Shown one piece after another: positions 21,641-30,841 of a DNA stretch of 33,291 bases (its first letter is position 1; every line of letters starts with the position of its first letter). The stretch covers positions 1-33,291 of the forward strand of contig JAJKFJ010021652.1 in NCBI GenBank assembly GCA_027382625.1, given 5' to 3'. The position numbers and the translations under genes are program-made. Source of the DNA: Tetmemena sp. SeJ-2015 (lineage: Eukaryota; Ciliophora; Spirotrichea; Sporadotrichida; Oxytrichidae). The notes beneath the pieces are model-generated. The model was not told where the DNA came from and ran no database searches. It saw only the letters and a program-made list of their open reading frames with translations.

Positions 21641-22817
21641 GATAACAGCTACTAGAGGCATTTGTTACATCAAGGTTTAAGACAAGAAAGTAAGAATAAT
21701 TTCATTACATATTTATTGCATGATCAGTTAAGAATGTATATTAAAGCAGTAGTTTTAATTTTATTGTTTATTCCATTTACTTAATATATGGAAGAATAGA
21801 ATAATTGGGGAAGTTTATCAATTTATTTTTAAGGAATACTTTTTAAAAGATTTGTATCTATTTCATCTTCTCTCACTCACACATAGAGAAATTATTTCTA
21901 AAGGAGTTTTTAAATTAAATCTTTTTGTATTTGATTATGGCAACTCATCTTTTGTTGCAGAGAATTTAAGTAATTTTACAACCTCCGCAGCTTAAAATTG
22001 TAGTCAATTTTTTGTCTATTTCTGGACATATCTGAATTTATTTATAGAACTCTCAGTTAAATGAAATTCCAAAATTCTTCTTATCTCTACATCTATAAAT
22101 TAATCCCTTCTAGAGATCTGAGGATTCATTAATTATGATATTTTAATTAACTAGGTAATTAATGGGACCCGAGCCCTAAATATGTTAAACTAACTCAACC
22201 CTCCTTATTTAGAGTTAATTTCATTACTCTCGTTGGCCTATCTATGCTATTCTTGCTATAATAGATTTTGTAATCAATTTGATAGCACAAAAATAGTGGT
22301 AAAATCTATATTTATTCAAGAAACTCCTGATAATCAGCATATCAATTTATTCTCTTTTGAATTCAAATAACCTTTCCAATGAATCAAAAAAAAAAGAATT
22401 TTCAGATTTTTATTGAAGTCATAGTTAAAAAATTTTAAATAATTTTAGACACAATCAGGATTTGTAACAATCTTAATTTAAAAGTATTTTTAAGTTCTGA
22501 AGAGTGATTATAAGAAGAAATGAATAGATGGTAGAGGTCCTAGTATATTAAAAAAGTAGGTTGGCTAAATTCTCATTAAAATTTCCTTCGAGTTTAGAAT
22601 GACATTTTTTTAGATTAAGATACCTCTTGCAAAGTTTTATATTACTTAAAGATGCCCTCTAATATCGTCACTTCTCTCAAAAATTTGTTTGGAATTCCAA
22701 GATTATTCTATTCTTGCTAATCTCTCCAATGCCGAAAAGTGGATGTTTTTATATAATCTAAGATCAGCTTATTTGAAGAGAATCAAAGGTTTGCTAAAGT
22801 AAGTGTCAGTGTTTTGA

Positions 22818-23078
22818 ATCCACGAGATTTTCCCCATCCTCATTGGGAAGGCATTAGTAATTGATGCTTCTGTGACTTCACGGGCTTAGCATGTGTTGCA
22901 GGAGGTGATTACTCGAATTTCTCATGTGCTTTTACTTATGCTATATCGGGTTCCTCCTTAACTCCACTAAAATACCATAAAGTAAGAAATCTTATAATAT
23001 TATTTGGATCGAAAATACGAATGCACCAATTCATGGAGTAAATTCGCGCTCTTCCAACTTCAGAACCTCTGGTTGTGA
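22818..23078 (+). CDS. Possible coding fragment, 86 codons (ciliate code)
   Basis: Open between TGA at 22815-22817 and TGA at 23076-23078, reading for example FPILIGKALVIDASVTSR and then QHVLQEVITRISHVLL. The opposite strand is also open over part of it, so coding strand and reality are uncertain. No motif recognised. Confidence 0.15.
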
Positions 23079-23997
23079 GATAAAATATAGTTCTATATAT
23101 TATATAATTTTTTGTAAAAATCCTAATTTATTGTATTCAGAGATGCTCATGAGCTGCCTACACGAAGTCGCATTTTTTGGCCAATGGTAAAGTTTCGAAA
23201 CGCCAGATTGATAAAGATTACTCTTTTTTTTTTTTTTTAATCGCTTTTTTTGCATTCTCAGACCTATATATATTCTATATATATAAATTGTGGTGAATCA
23301 GCAAAATACATAGAGTGACATAAGCATTTTATAGCAATAGCAGCAGTAAGAAATATTCTTGAAGAAATGAATTCAAAAGAAATGTAGGAAGATTAGGATA
23401 GATGAAAAAGTAACAGTCGTCGCTCCAAAAGCTTCCTAAAATCAGACAAGCCAAAACAATGAAATAAAAAAAATTAAGTGGACTATGTTATATATGAAAA
23501 AAATCTGAGACATAAAATATATCGTCAAGAATAATATACTGTTATATGCATCTTTTATTTGGGTCATACCAGAAAAGTAGACTTAAGTGGAGAAGACTCT
23601 TTGTAAGGTTTAAGTTCTATATATAAATCTAGAGTATTGGCTTGTTGTTATAGAGTGAAATTTAAGTTTCGACTCACTATAGATCTTTGGTTATTAACAG
23701 TGTTGCTATTAGTACTGTTCAAACTTTATCTTTAAAGTCCGGAGTTCATTACTTTCATTAACTATTAGTTTGATTATTATCGCAAGATAGCTTTAAATTG
23801 TTCTCTTTATTTGCAGGGAGCTCTAATAGAAATTTGAGCGTCCTCAATCAATTTTGAGGTGTGGGTGAATGCCTCCATTAGTTAATGATTAAAAATGAAG
23901 AGGCATTCTATATTTTATATTTCTTTCTTTTGGGACATATGATATATAATGGTTGTTCAATCTGATCAGTTCTTACTCAAGCACTTTCTGATTCCTG

Positions 23998-24300
23998 ATG
24001 GCAGGCTATGACAAAAGTCTTTGTGCTATAAGAGTGTTCATGTAAGAGTGTGATCAGTGGACTAACATTTTGAGAATATTTAGTCCCACAAGGTTTAGAA
24101 CTCAAACGTTGCCCACGCATTATAGCGAGCCCACAAATCATATACACATTCCATCAGAACAAACAGAGATCTTAGGGAGTTTTGTTATTTTTCAAAATAT
24201 CAAGTGTATCATGAAGGATGGTAGATTTCGTTCTAGTCAATAGAAACTTAGATAGCTGTTCATATTGATGTTTAACAAGGATTAAAAGTTTGAAAATTGA
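23998..24300 (+). CDS. Possible small ORF, 100 codons (ciliate code)
   Basis: ATG at 23998 to TGA at 24298-24300, with four in-frame TAA/TAG codons read as Gln. The product begins MAGYDKSLCAIRVFMQECDQ and contains EPTNHIHIPSEQTEILGS. No family, intron or IES is recognised. The length could arise by chance when only TGA stops, so this is tentative. Confidence 0.2.
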
Positions 24301-26803
24301 AAAGAGAAGTTCTAGTCTTTTGGGTAGGTCTCCGGTTATTTACCTGCATAATTAATTATTAGTATTTCTAGTTTAGACATAACAAGAATTGAGTGGTGCA
24401 CATTCAAGGCCTCTTTACTCGCATTCTTTTCTGTGATTTATAGGGCTATTGTTTAGTTCACTCTAGTTTATGGTATTATAATTTCTTTGAGAAGAGACAC
24501 AAATTTATTTTCGAGCTAATAAGAATTACCAGCAATCACTAATTATTACTCCATATTACTAGAGCAAATCATAGCATCTGATGAATTTTTATATAATTAA
24601 AACATACTTTATTCTCAGCATTGTGTATGAATACTAGAAGTTTTGTGTGTCTACTTTCTTCTTCGTGTAATTCGTACAATCATTATATGAATATACATTT
24701 TGATCCAGTTTTGAATATATTTCTGGTATCTTATTGATTAGATAAATTGAATCTTTCTCAATGCTGAGGTGCTATTATTTGAATATACTATTTGTATATA
24801 AAATATATTCACAACATTAAAAAAAGAATGTAATTTAATTTACACTATGTTTACGTAGTATGTAGAAAGTTTGCAGAATAAATCCAGAGAGACTATTTAT
24901 CTTGTCATACTGCTAAATGTCTTTTTAGTGTGACTATTTGAATTACAGATTAGATCTTTTGTGGTTATGGACACTAATCATAACTACTGAGGGACCATAA
25001 TAGGTAAAGCACGCATGGATAGTTTAATACAAAAATAATGGAAAAATCTCATGTCCCTGAATGTGTGCTTTCATCTATATACAATCTCTTAGTGTCATTT
25101 CTCCACGCATCTTTTACTCACTTTTACTATATTTTAGACTAAGAAAGTTTAGTGAAAGAGACATGCTCTGGGTACATACATTGATATATGTTATTTAAAG
25201 TAATAGTGGGTTAACACCACTGTTGTTAGGCTTCTCAACTCGTATGCTTTATTATATATTAACTTAGATTATGTAATATATTGCACGAAAAGTCTTAAAG
25301 CACGCTGAATTTCTCCCTCTCACAGCATTTTACTTATTCTTATATATTAAATCTAACTAAATAATTCCCAAGATTATACAATTAGCATGTCCACAACTTT
25401 CGCATACAATTACAAATTTAGTATATAATTTTACTACTTTCATATATTAGATCAGAGGTGAGAGGTGTTTTATATATAAGTCTCTTGATAAATAATATAG
25501 GTAACTACTGACTCATATGCGACTAGTAAGACTTTCACAAAGGGATGTTTTGAAGCCAGATTTTGTGATAAAATATAGAAGGCTGAAATTCCCAAACTCT
25601 TTCTTTTTAATTATCAATTTCTTGGTATGTATTGAGTTCTTTCAACGAAGCTTAAATCTACTTCTTCTTATTTGGATCGTCATTTGCTCTTAAGATAGAA
25701 TAATTATGAAATTAATTGTGTGTTTCCTACATTTATGTATAGGAAACATGTATGTGAGAAATGTTTAAGTGGTTAAGATCGATAAAATTATCACGCAGAG
25801 GATGACAATTTTAAGAGCTAAATAACTGGCATATCTTTCACATTCAAGTTGTGATTATCTGTAGCGTCAGAGTTTTCTGTTCTATTGACATTTACCTCAG
25901 AATTTAATGTCTTAGTCATTATATATTACTAGAGCCATTTATATATTAATTCTTAATAGGTTTCATATTTAAGCTACAAGAGAAATTGCAAAGATTTACA
26001 TGGATAGATGCTTTAATAGGGTGTGTCTGAACGTGATAGGATGACATCTTATTATGCTCTCTACATACACTAGATACTTCATAAGACGTAAAGGATATAG
26101 TAGTGGTATGTCTTTACACTATCTATTTACAGTTAATGAGTTAATAATATCTGCATTTTGTAAGATCGGACATGAGGTTGCTGGAGGAGAATTTAGCCTC
26201 TAGTTGGGAATTTTTTTAGTTTACTAAATTCCTTTGCTGTTAGGATTATGGGTGTCGAAATTTAAGGTACAATATAGGAGGCATTAATAGTAAAATCATT
26301 AGTATTCACTGCCCCCTGCTCTCGTTTGTAATTTAGGCAATTATTCAATTATTTCAATTATGATTTGTTCTCGTTACTTTTTTAATCATCTATTTCTCTA
26401 TGTGAGGTGCTCAGTCAGCAGTACAGACTGTGAAGATATGACTCACGCATATCAGTTCAAGCATCATATCAGTTTCTCTTATAACTATCGTTTATTAAAT
26501 TTCAGGAACTAGAAATTTAAAATTACGTGTTTCATCTAAAATTTCACTTCCTAAGCTATGGTCTTGGTATTATTGGTTATTATAAATGTAAGAAAAGCTT
26601 CTTTAGAATATAATTATGCTAAATAATCAGTTTTATAGTGGTGAAAATTTTTGAGGGAGCCCGGCTCCAAGCCTTTAAATCTATACATAAATGTCGGTCG
26701 CGTTTTAATTGAAAGACAAAAATATTCAAAGGGTTTACAATTTTTATCACTTGGCAAGCGGTAAACTGAATTTTCCTCTGTCAACTGGAATTAGTTACCC
26801 TGA

Positions 26804-26980
26804 GTGCTAATAGCAATACACATCATCTCGTCTACTCCAGCTGCATTCAAAGAGAAGGACAAAAAGCCTATAATTGAAGGCTATTAATAACATGACGAGG
26901 AACGATTTGTCAGAGAAGATTATTTTCAATATCAATCTCTAAATCTTTGCTAATATCATTGTTCTTATAAATTGTCTTGA
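26804..26980 (+). CDS. Possible coding fragment, 58 codons (ciliate code)
   Basis: Between TGA codons at 26801-26803 and 26978-26980. The charged stretch STPAAFKEKDKKPIIEGYQQ with following HDEERFVREDYFQYQ looks protein-like against the AT-rich background. No family recognised. It could be a single coding segment of a scattered gene. Confidence 0.2.
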
Positions 26981-28088
26981 GATACTCTTTTAAATTAAAC
27001 ATCAAACTTAACCTATTACCACTAGAGCCAAAAAAGGCTACCCTCATTAATTCATACTTTTTATAGCTCTTTATAGTGTTGTGGCTCCATCATCTTCATA
27101 AATATAGTTGGAAATAATGGTGCTTAATATTTTAAAGAGTCTAATTATTCTGCTTTGGATTAGCTTACACCTTATATCCTCGACAACCAGATTCTTGTCC
27201 TTCTAAATTTTAAATCTTGGATACTTATTTGATATTCTTTTCTTCTCTAGTTTGTTCCTTTTGTATTAATGAGGAGCACTGATGTATTATACTGCCTATG
27301 GAGTAGTTTGTGGCTCTTTTATATTTGGTTTGCTATGATAATTTGATTGCTTATCATTATGTGTATTTCTTTCTACTTCCCCATCACATTCAATTTCTTT
27401 TTCTTCATCTTCATTTTTGCAGGTACCTGACTCTGCCATCTTAATTAGCATTTAGGTAAGGGTTTAAATTCTTGCTAGCAGTGCTTGCATAACTGCAGAA
27501 TAGTTAGCGAAGAAGTTCATTTTCAAACTCTAATGAACCATTTCTCTAGATAAATTGTTGTGTTATTTGAGTTTATTTTAGCTTACCCTGCTTTGAAAGT
27601 CTCTACTTTAACTCTTTTCAAAAGCCCAATAAAGTCAAATGCTTCAACCACTTCTGATTAGCTATCTAAAGTATAATGATAAGTTAAGAAAGTAAAGCAA
27701 TTTACTGTTTTGCTGTGTCATTAGTTTAGTAATGAGTCTCTTTATTCCCAGAATGTGTTTAAATGACTTGGTGTTCCTCTGCTAATTTTTTACTTTGTAT
27801 ACTATTCTGCTCAGAATAAGCAACTCCTCTTTTAATTTGTCCAGGCAAAATTAATACTGCGATATTAGCTCTCCTTCACTTCCTTCCATTAAACAATAAA
27901 TTATCAAACTAGAAAACTATTGTATTGTGATTTAAGCTATAATTCATTTAAAATTTAACTTGCTCATAACCAAAAATCAAATAATATCCTTCACATTATA
28001 AAACTTACACTCTAATTTTTTATGAACGATTTGAGCAATAATTAAATTATAAGAAGTATAAAATATATTGAGTTGAAATAAATTTAAT

Positions 28089-29181
28089 ATGAAAAGCTTT
28101 TAGCAAAAGAGAGATCCCTCATACTCTTCTGCAATCGTAAATGGCTCTTCCAAACAGTCCTATCAAGGTCTCATGACTCAGAGCATGCTCTACAGTAAGC
28201 ATTAAAATAAATACTAAGTACAAATTAATTTAATTTAAGTAAGTCCCTTCATCACTGATTATTTTTACCTGTGTGCTCATTCGCCTGTGTAGTATAGAGC
28301 AACACTTACGCTGGTAGAGGAAGTCTTGCTTCCGGTAATAATCCACTCAATAATGGAACTGACATATTTAATTATTACTATGATATAGATGCATTTTGAA
28401 TAATGGAATTATGGGAAACGCTGGAGGTGGCCTGACTGGAAATTCAAACATGGGATAGAATGCGAATTCCGGTCTCACCGCCGCCAGCCTCATCATGTAA
28501 ACATCCTACACCAAGCAACAATAAAATCAGCTGCAGCCTGGCAAATTACTCGACCCTCCCAAGAGCAATCCACCCGGTGGAGGAGGACTAGGCCAAGTTG
28601 GAGTGAGTGGCCAGGGCACGGGGCCTTCAAGCTCGGCAGGAGTTGCTCAAGGTTTCACTACCGGAGGCAGTATAATCCATCAAAGCAAAAGTGTCCAACG
28701 CCCCAACATCAAAAGTAATGAATCACATCGAAGATAACTCCAAATCACTAACCCTAATTAAATAGGCGGCTCAGCCGGCACAGGGGCTCAGGGGAGCGGC
28801 GCAGGTGGAATTTCGAATAATTAAAATGCGTTGAATGGAATAATGCAGCCACAGACGACTAACATCCTCAACGGATTCAGCTATCAAAAAGCAGCACTCA
28901 CCAATTTAGCAAATTAGTAACAGAAGAGTAGTCAATAGTCCCCGCAGAAGACAGGAGGACTCATTATTGCTAATTTATTAATTCAATCTCTACTCTTTAT
29001 AACTTTAGAGAAGAGTTTTAAATGCTTATTTTGCAATAATGGATTAGGAGGCTAGAACTCAAACAGTTCCAATCTCCCATAGAACTCATAAAATATAAAA
29101 TTATACTCTTCAACCATAAAAAAATCTCTTATAAATCTTCCATATTTTGCTTTATTTTATATGATGAGTTGTAATGATTGA
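28089..29181 (+). CDS. Q/N/G/S-rich protein of unknown function, with three IESs
   Basis: The gene starts at ATG 28089 (MKSFQQKRDPSY...) and ends at TGA 29179-29181. Removing three IESs (28186-28301, 28359-28408, 28959-29051) leaves 834 nt, 277 codons plus stop, one open frame. TAA and TAG occur many times in frame where Gln suits the Gln/Asn-rich context. The product is low complexity throughout: GNAGGGLTGNSNMGQN, NPPGGGGLGQVGVSGQGTG, later ANQQQKSSQQSPQKTGG. There is no recognised domain, signal peptide or membrane segment. Such prion-like composition is common in regulatory and RNA-associated proteins, but no function can be assigned. The start is the first ATG in the frame after an AT-rich leader; another coding segment further upstream cannot be excluded. 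Confidence 0.75.
28186..28301. other. IES 1 of the Q/N/G-rich gene, pointer AGAGCA
   Basis: AGAGCA occurs at 28180-28185 and 28296-28301. Deleting one copy plus the 110 bases between joins ...LMTQS to NTYAGRGS in frame. The interior is AT-rich and contains TAAGC-type sequence that could be mistaken for a splice donor. Confidence 0.8.
28359..28408. other. IES 2 of the Q/N/G-rich gene, pointer AATAATGGAA
   Basis: The 10-bp repeat AATAATGGAA lies at 28349-28358 and 28399-28408. Excision of 50 bp joins NPLNNG to IMGNAGGG in frame; the interior is AT-rich. Confidence 0.85.
28959..29051. other. Probable IES 3 of the Q/N/G-rich gene, pointer AGGAGG
   Basis: AGGAGG occurs at 28953-28958 and 29046-29051. 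Excision of 93 bp joins QKTGG to QNSNSSN, matching the surrounding composition, while the removed part would encode a hydrophobic, out-of-character peptide. Because 93 is a multiple of three and contains no TGA, retention is also possible. Confidence 0.65.
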
Positions 29182-29288
29182 GTTGATTGATTGAGTGATG
29201 ATTAGATTGAAGAGAGAGTGGGGCGGAGAGTGGCTGCGAGGGTGGTATATAATTAGGAATTTAGAATAGTAATAAATAGGGATGGCTG

Positions 29289-29327
29289 TCTAATATTTAT
29301 TATTTAAATATTGATATCTATTGGCTG
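29289..29327. other. IES in the 5' leader of RPS9, pointer TGGCTG
   Basis: TGGCTG is repeated at 29283-29288 and 29322-29327 around a 33-base, almost pure A/T interior, ending 11 bases before the start codon. Excision would not alter the protein. Confidence 0.75.
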
Positions 29328-29338
29328 CAGATACTAAG

Positions 29339-30307
29339 ATGCCAAAGAAGTACACTAACTGTAAGTCACCTTCGTCGTTTGTTTACCCAATCTCCGATAG
29401 ACAGCAAGACTGCCAAATCACCCAAGAGACCTTTTGAGAAGGAAAGACTCAGCAACGAGTAAGTTTTAAAGGCTCATTGAGTCAATGCTTTTTGTTGGGC
29501 GTTTTCTTACCATGTGCGTTGTTTAGGCTTAAGATGATCGGTGCGTATGGCTTGAAGAACAAGAGAGAGGTGTGGAGAATCCAATTTACTCTTGCAAAAC
29601 TCAGGTAAAGTCTACCCTCCGAAGTTTACAGTTGCTAACTCCTTTTCTTAGAAAAGCTGCTAGAGATTTACTAACCTTAGATGAGAAAGATCCTAGAAGA
29701 GTCTTTGAAGGTATGTTCTATCGCACAATTACAAGCAAAATGATGTAAAATAATCTGCAAAATTGGCCAAAATTGTCTAAAAAGTTGAGTAATAAGTGAA
29801 TTTTAACATTAGATTTGCTATAAAAATGCAATTTTAAGTAAATATTGTTATTTAATGACAATAATTATGAATTGTGCAATACTTATCTCTTATTTATTAA
29901 ATAAATTTACAATTAATTATAGGTGATGCCCTTATCAGAAGAATGGTCAGACTTGGAGTGCTGAAGGAAAACGAGAGAAAGCTCGATTACGTCTTGGGTC
30001 TCACCCTCTCCCAAATCATGGAGAGAAGACTTCAAACCCTCGTTGCCAAGAGAAAGCTCGCCAACTCCGTCCATCACGCTAGAGTCCTCATCAGACAGAG
30101 ACACATCGCTGTTGGAAAGCAACTCGTCAACATTCAAATAAGTTAATGGATATATATTTGCTATGAATTCCCAGCTTCTTGGTCAGAGTGAGCTCTGAGC
30201 AGCACATCCAGCTCGCCCCCACCTCAGTGTTCAAGACTGGAAAGCTCGGCAGAACCAAGACCAAGAAACAAAGATCCGGTGGTGCCGCCGCTGCTGATGA
30301 CGAATGA
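29339..30307 (+). CDS. RPS9: 40S ribosomal protein S9 (uS4 family)
   Basis: Small-subunit ribosomal protein that binds 18S rRNA and is an early assembly factor. Exons or segments are 29339-29360, 29401-29458, 29527-29604, 29652-29710, 29923-30135 and 30171-30307: 567 nt, 188 residues plus TGA, close to the usual eukaryotic length (about 190). Clear family blocks: [70 protein letters not shown], and the S4 RNA-binding part [20 protein letters not shown]. Introns 1-3 (40, 68 and 47 bp) have GT..AG ends. The fourth gap (29711-29922) may be an intron or an IES. The gap at 30136-30170 is an IES. No frame errors were found. The end is Ala/Asp-rich. Confidence 0.97.
29711..29922. other. 212-bp intervening sequence in RPS9: intron or IES
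   Basis: It has GT..AG ends and joins FE to GDALIRR correctly, but it is also bounded by the 4-bp repeat AGGT in pointer position. It is much longer and more AT-rich than the other three introns. Near its ends it carries a short inverted repeat (GCACAATT and AATTGTGC). Either removal mechanism, or an intron that harbours an IES, fits the sequence. Confidence 0.6.
30136..30170. other. 35-bp IES in the last coding part of RPS9, pointer ATTC
   Basis: ATTC lies at 30132-30135 and 30167-30170. The interval has no GT..AG ends in the right places and would add out-of-frame sequence. Excision gives [10 protein letters not shown], the conserved S9 sequence. Confidence 0.92.
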
Positions 30308-30841
30308 TCGCCCTCAGGCATTCTAGAGCTGCGTAGAAGCCAAGTGGAAAGGAAAGAACTCTACTTTTCTTTTCATAACAAATTCACTCAAACCACCATT
30401 TTATATTCTCTTGTCTTCTCGCTCTTCTCACTTCATTATATTTCCTTTATTAAATCATAGCCTAATTCTAAGATGCGCGAAGCTTACGGTGGATCTGTGG
30501 GTACTTAAAAACGTAAATTGGAGAGAAATGTTACAACGAAGCATTTATTCATATTAAGAAAAGAAGAATAGTCTTATTTTATTAAAATATTAGGTTGGTT
30601 GTATGATATACACAAAGCAGATGCATATAAGAGAGAATCTTAGAAAGAGAGGTTATGCACAAATCTTATAGCATCCTAGAATAACGAGGCCATGCTTGCT
30701 TGCTTTTGAGGAGAGGAATGCTTTTATATAGCTGCGAGTAGTAGAACAACTTAATATTTAAGATACTTAGTATTAGACGATGCTTTAGGGCTTAGAAGAT
30801 CAAGCCAACGCTATTATTGGCTGCTCTTCATATCAATCGTT
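30308..30841. other. Convergent intergenic stretch
   Basis: Between the RPS9 stop and the stop of the minus-strand SANBR-like gene. The first roughly 150 bases are pyrimidine-rich and resemble a 3' untranslated region. I see no gene, no telomeric repeat and no clear chromosome-breakage motif. Confidence 0.6.

Larger units (their letters stand above)
12525..21790 (-). mobile_element. Copy B of the candidate novel transposon, interrupted
   Basis: It begins with direct copy gamma of the long repeat (12525-12960). It then carries the same minus-strand blocks as copy A in the same order: 15087-15510, 16330-16680 (ORF2), 16681-17050 plus 21160-21640 (ORF1). Relative to A it has extra DNA at about 12960-15010 and about 15757-16324 and a roughly 4.1-kb TBE-like insertion at about 17050-21150. 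It lacks three foldback insertions found in A. No inverted terminal repeat was found downstream of 21790, so the right end is either lost or undetected. Confidence 0.5.
21791..28088. other. Long AT-rich stretch without a recognised gene
   Basis: No conserved family was recognised on either strand. It contains homopolymer and (TA)n tracts (for example 23224-23240), a small hairpin GAATGCCTC/GAGGCATTC near 23868-23909, and three modest ORFs open under the ciliate code, listed separately. Probably germline-limited spacer, possibly with small coding segments of distant genes. Confidence 0.6.

Noticed and set aside
26981..27440. Continuation of the 26804-26980 frame by reading TGA as Trp
   Set aside because: RPS9, the Q/N/G-rich gene and the SANBR-like gene all end at TGA, and the number of TGA codons in this stretch is what chance predicts.
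30132..30170. 35-bp gap in RPS9 as an intron
   Set aside because: No GT..AG pair gives the conserved frame, while excision between ATTC repeats does.
29913..30321. Minus-strand ORFs opposite RPS9 (29913-30137, 30127-30321)
   Set aside because: Antisense shadows of a firmly identified plus-strand gene.
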